Assembly (NCBI GenBank): GCA_934307065.1
Contig: CAKRCD010000003.1
Coordinates: forward strand, 1-64,000
Length of the DNA stretch: 64,000 nt
Direction of reading: 5' to 3'
Origin: an uncultured Bariatricus sp.
GTDB lineage: Bacteria; Bacillota; Clostridia; Lachnospirales; Lachnospiraceae
Numbering within the stretch: the first letter of the stretch is position 1; each line of letters opens with the position of its first letter. The position numbers were made by a program, and so were the translations under genes. The notes beneath the pieces are model-generated. The model did not search any database. It was not told where the DNA came from and saw only the letters and a program-made list of their open reading frames with translations. This document shows, one piece after another, positions 18,200 through 26,252 of the stretch.

Positions 18200-19399
18200 T
18201 CAAAAAGACGCTGCTTTTTCCAGTATTTCGCTCACTGCATCTGTAAACTTCATCTTTCCAACGGAAGTTTCTGCCAGAACCGGTACTTCGCCAATCAGAT
18301 TATCATTCAGGAAATAGCTGACTTTTCCAATTTCATCCCCCTTTTCCACCGGGGCATTTAACGTCTCCATCTCCACTTCTTTCCGTATTTGACTGAAATC
18401 TGTATTGTCAAAATCTACGTATTGAAACTTTTCTTCACACATACCAGTGACTTTATCCTCTTTTCCTTTTTTCACCTCTGCATAAACAGGCTCATCCAAC
18501 ACATTTTCATCCTGATAAGAATTACATCTTCCAAATCCGTAATTCAGCAGTTTGATGGCATCTTTCGTTCTTGATTTAGCATCCGGCTCTGCCATCACAA
18601 CCGCTATCATCTGAATTCCGTCTTTGGCACCGGTGGCAGAAAGACAGAATTTCGCCTGACTGGTAGAACCGGTCTTTAATCCGGTTGCATATTCATACTG
18701 ACGAATCAGTTTATTGGTATTGGATAGTCCAAACTCGCTTTCTCCTTTGGCGGTCACATGAGTGATGTTCTCCATCCAAATCTGCGTGTAATCAAAGATT
18801 TGTGGATAATTCAAAATCAATTCCCGCGACATCAGGGCAATATCCCGGGCCGTAGTCTCATGTCCGTCTGTATCCAGTCCATTACAGTTCACAAAATTGG
18901 TGTGCTCCATTCCAAGTCCTTTTGCCCGTTCATTCATCCGCTGGACAAACTGTTCCTCCGTTCCTGCAATCCTCTCCGACATTGCAACGCAGGCATCATT
19001 TGCACTTGCAACCGCAATACATTTAATCAGAGTATCTACCGTCTGCTTTTCTCCAATTTCCAAAAATACCTGTGAGCCTCCCATAGATGCAGCATATTCC
19101 GATGTCGTTACCTCCTCGTCCAAACTTATCTTACCTTCTTTCAGTGCATCAAAAATCAAAAGTAAGGTCATTACCTTCGTGACGCTTGCCGGAGGCAGCT
19201 CTTTATCTGCGTTCTGTTCAAACAGAACTGTACCTGTCTCTGCTTCCATTAAAATGGCTGTTTCTGCCGAAAGTTCCACCTCTGAGCCGCTATCTGCTGC
19301 CGTTTTCTCTTCCATAGAAACAACATTATCCATAGACATAGCATAACAGGTCTGGGAACATAGCAAAACGCAGAGTATCACTGCAATTATCCTTTTCAT
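18200..19399 (-). CDS. D-alanyl-D-alanine carboxypeptidase (DacA/PBP5-like)
   Basis: Exported serine D,D-carboxypeptidase. A signal peptide (1-20) ends TCYA before MSMDN. Catalytic motifs are SVTK (Ser72-Lys75), SAN (132-134) and KTG (242-244), then the PBP5 C-terminal beta domain and a short amphipathic tail (SEILEKAAS) near the end that may sit on the membrane. The ATG at 19399 follows GTGGAGTTTTGT; a GTG four codons earlier lies within the ribosome site and is unlikely. It is a second paralog beside that at 12843. Normal length of 399 residues. Confidence 0.92.
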   Translation of the reverse strand: MKRIIAVILCVLLCSQTCYAMSMDNVVSMEEKTAADSGSEVELSAETAILMEAETGTVLFEQNADKELPPASVTKVMTLLLIFDALKEGKISLDEEVTTSEYAASMGGSQVFLEIGEKQTVDTLIKCIAVASANDACVAMSERIAGTEEQFVQRMNERAKGLGMEHTNFVNCNGLDTDGHETTARDIALMSRELILNYPQIFDYTQIWMENITHVTAKGESEFGLSNTNKLIRQYEYATGLKTGSTSQAKFCLSATGAKDGIQMIAVVMAEPDAKSRTKDAIKLLNYGFGRCNSYQDENVLDEPVYAEVKKGKEDKVTGMCEEKFQYVDFDNTDFSQIRKEVEMETLNAPVEKGDEIGKVSYFLNDNLIGEVPVLAETSVGKMKFTDAVSEILEKAASF

Positions 19400-19645
19400 A
19401 CAAAACTCCACTTATTCTATTACTATAATATAAGTGATGTAAGATGAAAATATGACATTATCCGTGATACTCTGCGATTCTCAATACTTACCAACGAAAA
19501 TTTGGTACTTTAAAAGTTTACACAGCGTTGTAAAACAAAAGCAGTTCCCCATTTTACTTTTGTCCTCTCGCATTATTCTCTAGTCTTTCTAAAACTCCTG
19601 ACTTTTCCATTTTGATATGAATATTTTATTACGAAACTCCGCATA

Positions 19646-19664
19646 TTGTCCTATAACAGGACAA
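19646..19664. promoter_or_regulatory. Palindromic operator 1 upstream of the XRE gene
   Basis: TTGTCCTATAACAGGACAA, 19 bp, with perfect arms TTGTCC/GGACAA. It shares the pattern TTGTCYTATWACARGACAA with the palindrome at 19695. It overlaps a possible -35 (AGGACA, 19658-19663) placed 18 bp before TATACC (19682-19687). Confidence 0.7.
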
Positions 19665-19694
19665 CGTAACTTTCCAAATAGTATACCATTTAAG

Positions 19695-19713
19695 TTGTCT
19701 TATTACAAGACAA
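19695..19713. promoter_or_regulatory. Palindromic operator 2 upstream of the XRE gene
   Basis: TTGTCTTATTACAAGACAA, 19 bp, with perfect 7-bp arms, centred 49 bp from operator 1 and ending a few bases before the AAAGGAGAG ribosome site of the XRE gene. The position fits repression of transcription start or early elongation. Confidence 0.7.
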
Positions 19714-19727
19714 AGGAGAGTAAATAT

Positions 19728-19964
19728 ATGGCCCGGATTATTGACAATGAACAGAAAAATTTAGTAGGCAGCAAAGTGAAACAATTACGTCAAGAAAAAG
19801 GACTCAGTCAGCAGCAACTTTCTGATAAACTGGAAACCTTGGCCATATATATATGCCGTGGTTCTATTTCCCGTATCGAAGATGGAAGCCGGACAGTCAC
19901 GGACATTGAACTGATGGGATTATCTAGAATTCTAGCTACCCCAATTGAGGATTTTTTCAATTAA
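19728..19964 (+). CDS. Small XRE-family transcriptional regulator
   Basis: A single Cro/C1-type helix-turn-helix protein of 78 residues: KQLRQEKGLSQQQLSDKL (about 18-35) and GSISRIEDGSRTVTDIELM mark helices 1-4. There is no sensing domain. The ATG at 19728 with AAAGGAGAG upstream is the start; an in-frame ATG at 19617 lies before both operators and has no ribosome site. The two palindromes just upstream suggest that it represses its own gene. It is one of the few plus-strand genes in the window, followed by a bidirectional terminator. The target beyond itself is unknown. Confidence 0.88.
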   Translation: MARIIDNEQKNLVGSKVKQLRQEKGLSQQQLSDKLETLAIYICRGSISRIEDGSRTVTDIELMGLSRILATPIEDFFN

Positions 19965-20013
19965 TAATATATAAAAAATACTAATCCTTTTTATCTCATA
20001 AATTTGGATATAA

Positions 20014-20044
20014 AAACCGGCAAGACATTTTGCCTTGCCGGTTT
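20014..20044. terminator. Bidirectional intrinsic terminator between XRE and lipoprotein genes
   Basis: A perfect 11-bp stem AAACCGGCAAG / CTTGCCGGTTT with a 9-nt loop, with T-rich sequence on both sides. It separates the plus-strand XRE gene from the convergent minus-strand lipoprotein gene. Confidence 0.9.
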
Positions 20045-20063
20045 ATTTACTCCATTTTTTCTT

Positions 20064-21158
20064 TTAATAGCACACACTGAAATACAGATTTGCATACGGA
20101 TCTATGGTGTCACAGTCCATAATGCCATATCCTGGGCATACATTTTCAAGATCAGCCCTCTTTGCACATTCCCAATAGCTGTCTGGCTGAGACTCTCCTG
20201 CAAAGAGCAATCCATCGTATTCTTCAGACAGATATACCATGTAATGTTTGGTAAGCACATTACTCCATTCTCCCGTATTACCTGACCATTCTGTCGTGTA
20301 GGTAAATGCGATGTCATAAGATTCATCGCCCCACTCAATCGTATAATAATAGTAGCCGTCTGCATCATTTAAATAAGCATCTGATGCCGCAAACCAGGTA
20401 CCTGTATAATAATCGTAAAGTTCTCCATTTACCACGGACCAGAAATCACCGGTAAATGTCGGAACAGAAGCGTTCGGAATATAGCAGTAAGCATTAAATT
20501 CAATCTCACGCACACCATCACGGATATAATCACTTACCTTCTCGATTTCCCAACTGCAGTCCCCAACCGCATAGCCGTCTCCTGCTCCTTCATAACTTGC
20601 AACACCATTGGTAAGTACATAACTTCCATCATCCGACCATCCATCTATGTCCAGACCATTTTCTTCAAAATATGCATCATTATTTTCATCCAGTGAATAG
20701 AATGCCCCATGAACATAGGACAATTCCGGCTGGAATACATAGCGTTCTTCCGGGTCCCATATCCATACCATATAGGTGTCGGTATCATCATTGTGATGAA
20801 AATCTATGGTTACATCTGTCTCTCCATCCCCATCTATATCATCAAAGGAAATATCTTCAAACGCTGTTTCCGCATCGGAAAGAGTTTCCGGAAATGCCAC
20901 GCTGTCAAACAGAAGTTTTTCCTCCTTATCCCAATAGAACGCTGCACTATTCGGGTCTACACATACTACCACATCCACACTGTCCCCGTCATGTGTAATG
21001 GTTCCTCTGCCAACAATATTTCCTTCCGTTCTCCAATCTGTACCTGCCTTTTCTTCCTTGTTCTCCTTCTTGTCACTTCCGCAGGCTGTCAGACCAAGTC
21101 CCAAGGTCACACCCAATAGCATACAAACCATTCTTCTTTTCTGATTCTTCCATTTCAT
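20064..21158 (-). CDS. Predicted lipoprotein with acidic DxDxDG repeat-like region
   Basis: No family recognised. A basic N-terminus and hydrophobic segment end in LTACGSDKK, a clear lipobox, so the mature protein should be lipid-anchored outside the membrane. The body is rich in Asp, Tyr, Trp and Gly; the stretch DDIDGDGETDVTIDF resembles Ca-binding DxDxDG loops of FG-GAP/VCBS or dockerin type. Two adjacent ATGs (21161, 21158) follow GGATGGGTGG; I chose the second by spacing, giving about 364 residues. The frame is open to 21191 but that start lies inside a leader hairpin. Possible roles include surface or substrate binding; function unknown. Confidence 0.78.
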   Translation of the reverse strand: MKWKNQKRRMVCMLLGVTLGLGLTACGSDKKENKEEKAGTDWRTEGNIVGRGTITHDGDSVDVVVCVDPNSAAFYWDKEEKLLFDSVAFPETLSDAETAFEDISFDDIDGDGETDVTIDFHHNDDTDTYMVWIWDPEERYVFQPELSYVHGAFYSLDENNDAYFEENGLDIDGWSDDGSYVLTNGVASYEGAGDGYAVGDCSWEIEKVSDYIRDGVREIEFNAYCYIPNASVPTFTGDFWSVVNGELYDYYTGTWFAASDAYLNDADGYYYYTIEWGDESYDIAFTYTTEWSGNTGEWSNVLTKHYMVYLSEEYDGLLFAGESQPDSYWECAKRADLENVCPGYGIMDCDTIDPYANLYFSVCY

Positions 21159-21190
21159 CATAATACCACCCATCCTTTCCCTTTTACGCA

Positions 21191-21213
21191 AAAAAGGTTT
21201 CCCGGACCTTTTT
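21191..21213 (-). terminator. Terminator-like hairpin in the leader of the lipoprotein gene
   Basis: On the minus strand AAAAAGGT - CCGGGAA - ACCTTTTT, followed by T then GCG: an 8-bp stem with a U-run. It ends only about 30 bp before the lipoprotein start codon, too close for a promoter in between. It is therefore either the end of upstream transcription with read-through or an attenuator. Confidence 0.6.
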
Positions 21214-21232
21214 ACATATGCTTGGCAACTCT

Positions 21233-21251
21233 AAATGTTCGCTGAACATTT
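21233..21251. repeat. Inverted repeat AAATGTTC-GCT-GAACATTT
   Basis: Perfect 8-bp arms with a 3-bp spacer, between two hairpins upstream of the lipoprotein gene. Its size and symmetry suit a protein-binding site, but no regulator is identified. Confidence 0.5.
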
Positions 21252-21277
21252 TTGTCACATGTCTGACAGCATAAAAT

Positions 21278-21312
21278 AAGTTCCATCATATCTGTATCAT
21301 ATGATGGAACTT
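21278..21312. terminator. Long hairpin after the methyltransferase gene
   Basis: A perfect 14-bp stem AAGTTCCATCATAT / ATATGATGGAACTT with a 7-nt loop, 35 bp past the stop of the ICMT-like gene. On the minus strand it is followed by ATTTTATG, a weak U-tract, so termination is likely but not certain. Confidence 0.55.
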
Positions 21313-21346
21313 ATGAAAAAACCATTAACCAAAGGTTAGGAAGTAT

Positions 21347-21928
21347 TTATTTTCTTCCGAAATATCTATTCACTTTCTTCTTATATGAAATATATTCTTC
21401 TCCAAAAAAATCGAGCAGAAACTCCTCTTCAACATTTACAATCTGTAAATGAAACATAATCATGGCAAATACAGATACAAGAAACAATAGCCAGTTAAAA
21501 AACATCAGGCAAACACCTATGTAAACCAAATCAAATCCAAGAAATGCCGGATTCCTGCTTATCTGATAAATTCCAGTTGTGACAAGTTCTGTTTTATCCG
21601 TAGGTGACACCCCTGCCCTCCAACTGTCTTTCATAGTCCAAACAGAAATCACAAAAACAATGTCTCCAAGTATTGCTGTCACAATTCCTAAATATCTCGC
21701 AATAATTGATAAATTGGATACATTCACGGCAATACTGATTATCTCCACAAGTGGAACCAGCAAAGTTGCTACTTTCATCGTCAGTTCAATCATTTTGACA
21801 AATCCAGTTTTCCCCTTTCCAATTTGGTCTGTCTGTATTCCTTTTTTCTTCTGCATAAACATTTTGCCAAAATAACATCCATAAAACACCAGTAAAATAA
21901 TAACTGCACTTATTTGAAATCCCATCAT
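21347..21928 (-). CDS. Isoprenylcysteine carboxyl methyltransferase (ICMT/PEMT)-family membrane protein
   Basis: A 193-residue protein with about four to five membrane segments. The C-terminal region has the family signature: YQISRNPAFLGFDLVYIG (about 128-145) and EEEFLLDFFGEEYISYKKKV (about 170-189). Such bacterial proteins are SAM-dependent methyltransferases or relatives acting on lipids or isoprenoids; the substrate is unknown. The start ATG overlaps the stop of the upstream XRE-AbrB gene as ATGA, so translation is coupled. It is the last gene of a three-gene overlapping unit. Confidence 0.85.
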   Translation of the reverse strand: MMGFQISAVIILLVFYGCYFGKMFMQKKKGIQTDQIGKGKTGFVKMIELTMKVATLLVPLVEIISIAVNVSNLSIIARYLGIVTAILGDIVFVISVWTMKDSWRAGVSPTDKTELVTTGIYQISRNPAFLGFDLVYIGVCLMFFNWLLFLVSVFAMIMFHLQIVNVEEEFLLDFFGEEYISYKKKVNRYFGRK

Positions 21929-22344
21929 TTTCTCACCCTATGCAATAAATCTAAAAGCCCCTTTTCTTTAATCAGTGCCAGTCCCTGTCCCTCATCTCCG
22001 AGAATGATAAGGTTATCTCCCGGCTGAATGTCAAATACTTTTCTTGCCTTGGCAGGAATGACAATCTGTCCTTTTTCACCCACTTTAGCAAGCCCGAAGA
22101 CATGTTTCCCTTTAGGCGGAACCCCAAATCCAAGATTGTCCGTATCCTTCATTTCATAATTTACCAAATCGTCTATACTGACATCAAATACTTTTGCAAG
22201 CGCCCTACACTTTTCAATATCCGGCACTGACTCTCCTGTTTCATATTTTGATAAGGTTTGTCTGGAAACATTTATCTGCTCTGCCAGTTCTTCCTGCGAC
22301 ATATTATGTAATTTTCTTAAGGCAATCAGATTATCCGCAAACAT
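21925..22344 (-). CDS. Regulator with XRE helix-turn-helix and AbrB/SpoVT-type swapped-hairpin domain
   Basis: Residues 1-65 are a Cro/C1-type HTH (MSQEELAEQINVSRQTLSKY at 15-34). Residues 82-130 are an AbrB/SpoVT domain (VGEKGQIVIPAKARKVFDIQ, then GDNLIILGDEGQGLALI). Both halves belong to DNA-binding folds, so this is a two-headed DNA-binding protein of 139 residues. It overlaps the acyltransferase upstream by 1 bp (TAATG) and the methyltransferase downstream by 4 bp. Start ATG at 22344 follows GGAGAAAATCATA. It probably controls its own operon; this is inference. Confidence 0.88.
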   Translation of the reverse strand: MFADNLIALRKLHNMSQEELAEQINVSRQTLSKYETGESVPDIEKCRALAKVFDVSIDDLVNYEMKDTDNLGFGVPPKGKHVFGLAKVGEKGQIVIPAKARKVFDIQPGDNLIILGDEGQGLALIKEKGLLDLLHRVRK

Positions 22345-23417
22345 TATGATTTTCTCCTTTTAATTCCAAGCACTGCCCATCTGAAAAACGGGACCCGGCT
22401 CATCACTTCATTCAACACATATGCCCCGCCAAAAGCAGCAATTGCTGACAGCATATAGATGAAAAATGCAGGCATTCCTTTCCCATACAAATTCAAATAA
22501 TAGGCACATGCCGCAAGTGCCGGATAATGAAAAATATAAAGTCCCCATGACTTTCGTATCATCCATCTGGAAAACGGACTTTCCCATTCTCCCCATCGTT
22601 TCATAAATGCAATCACTGCAAGTGTTGTAATCCACCCATAGGTACTGCATAACGGTGTATCAAGCACTACATGTTCTGCATAAGGCTTTCCGAAATTCGT
22701 TTTCACAAATACTACCGCCAGAATAATACCTACTGTTGTAAATACATACCAATATTTTTCCAATCTGTCAACTACCTCATCATGTGATAAGCAAAAATAT
22801 CCAATAAAAAATCCAACACTGTAAATACCAAAACGATACACCACAATCACTGGAGCGTTTAAAACCTTTGCTGATACCACCACTAATAGAGTCAACATAA
22901 TCAATGTAATTACATTGGTTTTCCTACACAGACGATAAAATCGTTCCTTCTCTATTTTCCGAATCCAGATAAGTATCATGCTGAAAATCCACAACATCTG
23001 TATGTACCACAATGCTCCAGTTCCACTTATTATTATAAGCAATGCCAACACTGGTTTCGGAACTCCGCACATCATTTCAAAAGCCCCTGCTATCTGCATA
23101 TTATAATATCCCAGAATCCAATGAAAAACTACCAGTCCGATTGTAGATGGAACCAGAAGCTTCGTTGTTCTTGAATGAACGAACTCTTTGTTTGTATGAT
23201 TGTTCAAGTAATATCTCGCTGACATACCAGATATGGTAAACAGTAAAAGCATAAACCATGGATATACAATATACTGAAAGATATCCTGATACCTCACATC
23301 GCAAATCGGTCCGATTACCCCCGCAGTTTCTACACTGTTATACATATAGATTACATGATAAATTACAACCAACACCACGGTAATCCACCTGATATTGTCT
23401 ATATACTTCTTCCTCAT
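22344..23417 (-). CDS. Acyltransferase-3 family membrane protein
   Basis: A multi-span (about ten segments) O-acyltransferase-fold protein that would transfer acetyl or other acyl groups to sugars or lipids. The N-terminus has the family features: YIDNIRWITVVLVVIYHV with the catalytic-type histidine near residue 20. 357 residues. The ATG at 23417 follows AGAGGTGAGTAGA and is preferred to the in-frame upstream codon at 23447. First gene of the overlapping unit with the XRE-AbrB regulator and the ICMT-like protein. Substrate unknown. Confidence 0.85.
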   Translation of the reverse strand: MRKKYIDNIRWITVVLVVIYHVIYMYNSVETAGVIGPICDVRYQDIFQYIVYPWFMLLLFTISGMSARYYLNNHTNKEFVHSRTTKLLVPSTIGLVVFHWILGYYNMQIAGAFEMMCGVPKPVLALLIIISGTGALWYIQMLWIFSMILIWIRKIEKERFYRLCRKTNVITLIMLTLLVVVSAKVLNAPVIVVYRFGIYSVGFFIGYFCLSHDEVVDRLEKYWYVFTTVGIILAVVFVKTNFGKPYAEHVVLDTPLCSTYGWITTLAVIAFMKRWGEWESPFSRWMIRKSWGLYIFHYPALAACAYYLNLYGKGMPAFFIYMLSAIAAFGGAYVLNEVMSRVPFFRWAVLGIKRRKS

Positions 23418-23571
23418 TCTACTCACCTCTGCTATTCTTTTTAACATAAGTATAACAGTAGGTGAAATGTTATTCTATCAACAGAAATTGGAATTTTAGA
23501 GTTGATTTGTTAAAAATCGTGGCAAATCCAACAATCTTCTTATTTCTTCAATTCCTCTATAATTTCGTGAA

Positions 23572-24096
23572 TCACCGAAATATCTTCTCAAAATTTCCTC
23601 CTTCAAAATAAATATCATTCCCCTTATTATCTTTATGAAAGGAAATTCTTTCTGTACAAATCAATTTGAAGCCTAAACGGTTAAGTAATCTGACTGATGG
23701 GTAATTCTTGATTGCTGTTCCAGCAAGAATCTTCTTAACACCTTTTTCCTGCATATGTCCTAAAATCGCAGTCAGGCTTTCTTTTGCATATCCCAATCCA
23801 TGATATGCGCCTAGAAATCCATAACCAATTTCATAGCCTTCTGTCCTTTTATTAAGTGAAACAAATCCAATCACTTTCGTTTCAAGACAAACTGCCAGGA
23901 AGATATGTGCATCACTATTCCGATTCGCCTCAGCCCACTTTGATATCTTCTCTTTTACAGCATCATTATCTGTATTTTTTACCGTATCATAAATAACATA
24001 TTCCGTCTTGTTAAAATCTTTCCAGATAGCCTGAATACTGGGCCAGTCTTCTTCCACAAGGTATCTTATTGTCAACCGTTCCGTTTTTATTTTCAT
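23572..24096 (-). CDS. GNAT-family N-acetyltransferase (RimJ/RimL-like)
   Basis: A 174-residue GNAT protein. TERLTIRYLVEEDW at the start is the RimJ/RimL-type opening, and the acetyl-CoA region contains GYEIGYGFLGAYHGLGYAKE and the C-terminal NYPSVRLLNRLGF. The ATG at 24096 follows AAAAGGATTGAAT; an upstream ATG at 24123 has no such site. It may acetylate a small molecule or a protein N-terminus. A second unrelated GNAT lies at 25557. Confidence 0.86.
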   Translation of the reverse strand: MKIKTERLTIRYLVEEDWPSIQAIWKDFNKTEYVIYDTVKNTDNDAVKEKISKWAEANRNSDAHIFLAVCLETKVIGFVSLNKRTEGYEIGYGFLGAYHGLGYAKESLTAILGHMQEKGVKKILAGTAIKNYPSVRLLNRLGFKLICTERISFHKDNKGNDIYFEGGNFEKIFR

Positions 24097-24149
24097 ATTC
24101 AATCCTTTTCCATCCATAAACACTTTTTATTAATAACTAATTGGTAAAA

Positions 24150-25517
24150 TTACCGTTTTTCCTTATTTTCAGCTATCGTTGTTGCTTCTTTTCCTGTTCT
24201 TTTTCTTAATATCATAAATGCAATCACGCATATAATCACGGATAACAAAGACCCACCCGGTGCAGCCAGTCCCATCGGATAAAGGGTATCCGGAAAATAC
24301 AGCGTTGCAAAATATGCTCCCGGAATGCGCACACATATAATTGACAATATATTATGCAAAAATGAAATTCCCGATAAGCCATACGCACAAAAATAGCCGC
24401 TGAAGCTGAAATGTATTCCTGCAAAAACACAGTCCCAGATATAAGATTTCAAATACTGATTACCTAAAATAATCACGGCATCATTTTCCGTAAACATTCC
24501 CACCACGGAACTTCCCATAAATTGTGTAATGACAGAAACCACTAATCCAAATCCTACGGTAATGAAAATAGCATAACGCAAGGTAGCTGTTGCTCTCTCA
24601 TGTTTTCCTGCCCCGATATTCTGGGCTGAAAGAGCTGATACGGTAGACAGCATAGTCGATGGAACCAAAAATACTACTCCGATGATTTTCTCAACAATAC
24701 CGACTGCTGCTGCATCATTTAATCCTCTGCGGTTTGCGATAACCGTAATTACAATAAATGCAATCTGAATAAATCCATCCTGCAAAGCCACCGGAATTCC
24801 TATTTTCAGGATTTTTCCCATCTTCTCCGCCTGTGGTTTGAAATCCTGTTTTTTCAATGTAATTCCGGTCTGCTTTCTGATAATGACAGCCAGTGACACA
24901 ATGACACTGAGTGTTTGTGCCAGAGTTGTTCCAAGGGCTGCCCCGGCTGCGCCCATGTGCAGTCCTCCGATAAACAAATAGTCCAGCACAATATTTGCCA
25001 CACAGGCAATGGTAACAAAGTACATCGGACTTTTGGAATCTCCCAATCCACGGAAAATAGAGCTGATGATATTATACGCTGTAATAAAGGGAATCCCTAT
25101 AAAACAGATAGTCAGGTAACGGACCGTTTCCGATACCGCTTCCGCCGGAGTTGACATCACTGCCACAATCGGTTTTACACAAATCAACAAAACTGCAGTA
25201 AGTACAATCGACAAACCCATGAAAAGAATGACCGTATTTCCTACTGTCTGAGAGGCTTCCTTCATCTGCTTTCCGCCAATCGCCTTTCCGATTGTTACGG
25301 TGGAACCCATTGCAAGTCCTACCAACATAACCGTAAGCATATGCATAACCTGACTTCCCACGGATACTGCTGTAATACGGTCTACTCCATTGAACTGACC
25401 GATGATAAATAAGTCTGCCATTCCATATAGTGTCTGCAAAAAATATGACAGTAAATAGGGCAGTGAAAAAAACAGGATGTTCTTAAATACACTCCCTGAT
25501 GTTAAATCTTTTTCCAT
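24150..25517 (-). CDS. MATE-family efflux transporter
   Basis: 455 residues with twelve predicted membrane segments in two six-helix halves, typical of the DinF/NorM type. Opening FKNILFFSLPYLLSYFLQTL and the internal QPAEKMGK/IGIPVALQDGF boundary match MATE proteins, which export cationic drugs or metabolites in exchange for Na+ or H+. The start has GGACAAAAGAAA upstream. It is 39 bp from the GNAT upstream, so the pair may share a transcript. Substrate unknown. Confidence 0.92.
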   Translation of the reverse strand: MEKDLTSGSVFKNILFFSLPYLLSYFLQTLYGMADLFIIGQFNGVDRITAVSVGSQVMHMLTVMLVGLAMGSTVTIGKAIGGKQMKEASQTVGNTVILFMGLSIVLTAVLLICVKPIVAVMSTPAEAVSETVRYLTICFIGIPFITAYNIISSIFRGLGDSKSPMYFVTIACVANIVLDYLFIGGLHMGAAGAALGTTLAQTLSVIVSLAVIIRKQTGITLKKQDFKPQAEKMGKILKIGIPVALQDGFIQIAFIVITVIANRRGLNDAAAVGIVEKIIGVVFLVPSTMLSTVSALSAQNIGAGKHERATATLRYAIFITVGFGLVVSVITQFMGSSVVGMFTENDAVIILGNQYLKSYIWDCVFAGIHFSFSGYFCAYGLSGISFLHNILSIICVRIPGAYFATLYFPDTLYPMGLAAPGGSLLSVIICVIAFMILRKRTGKEATTIAENKEKR

Positions 25518-25556
25518 TTTCTTTTGTCCTCGTCCTTTTCTCTCATTCTCTCTGTT

Positions 25557-26105
25557 CTAACATAATTCCAGTCTCATAAGAACCAGTTCCTGCCATTTTC
25601 CTTCTCTGGTTTTAAAACCTCTTGGATTTCTGCCAAATTCCACAAAGCCATATTTCTGGTATAATTTTATAGCATTTTCATTTTCCGCAACAACTTCAAG
25701 CTCTAACTGTAAAAATCCGGCTTTTTTCGCACACTCTATACACTCCCTGGTTAAGATGCTTCCGATTCCAAGCCCCCAGAATTCTTTGATAATACTAATA
25801 CCAAACTCTGCCCGGTGTCTGGTTTTCTCCCGGTTATGAATGATACTGTTTCCGGCAGAACCTACTAATCTTCCATCTACAAATGCACAGATTTCAATAT
25901 CTGTCTTGCTTTCCTTCGTAGACTCTAACCGCTCTGCTGTCTGAACCAGATCACGCTTCGACTCATCCGGATACGTTGTGAGAAAGTCGGTTTCACTATG
26001 TGCCAATGCAAAATATTCCTGAAAAGCTTCTGCATCTGACGGCTCTGCATTTCGCAGGATACATTCTTTCCCATTCTGTAACTTAACTGTTTTATTAAAA
26101 ATCAT
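25557..26105 (-). CDS. GNAT-family N-acetyltransferase
   Basis: A 182-residue GNAT. The acetyl-CoA pocket is visible as FGISIIKEFWGLGIGSILTR (about 110-129, R/QxxGxG/A type) and the C-terminal helix NAIKLYQKYGFVEFGR. N-terminal FNKTVKLQNGKECILRNAEP matches small-molecule acetyltransferases of Firmicutes. The ATG at 26105 has GAAGGAATTTAG before it. Substrate unknown. Confidence 0.87.
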   Translation of the reverse strand: MIFNKTVKLQNGKECILRNAEPSDAEAFQEYFALAHSETDFLTTYPDESKRDLVQTAERLESTKESKTDIEICAFVDGRLVGSAGNSIIHNREKTRHRAEFGISIIKEFWGLGIGSILTRECIECAKKAGFLQLELEVVAENENAIKLYQKYGFVEFGRNPRGFKTREGKWQELVLMRLELC

Positions 26106-26179
26106 CTAAATTCCTTCTTTCGTCTTTCTTTTTATAATCCACAACATAACTTTCTCCCATTATAATACTATTTCACGCA

Positions 26180-26214
26180 AAAAGCCATGCACGAATCACT
26201 CATGCATGGCTTTT
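26180..26214 (-). terminator. Intrinsic terminator after the MNT-HEPN pair
   Basis: A perfect 12-bp stem AAAAGCCATGCA / TGCATGGCTTTT with an 11-nt loop; on the minus strand the U-tract is TTTTTGCG. It lies about 40 bp past the HEPN stop. Confidence 0.88.
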
Positions 26215-26252
26215 CATAATACTTGTATTATAATATTTTATGAAAATATTCC

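Larger units (their letters stand above)
19400..19727. other. 328-bp intergenic region between divergent dacA-like and XRE genes
   Basis: No gene visible. AT-rich DNA carrying the dacA-like start region at the left end and, at the right end, two 19-bp palindromes (19646-19664 and 19695-19713) plus a plausible promoter for the XRE gene. I see nothing else with structure in the middle 150 bp. Confidence 0.7.
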
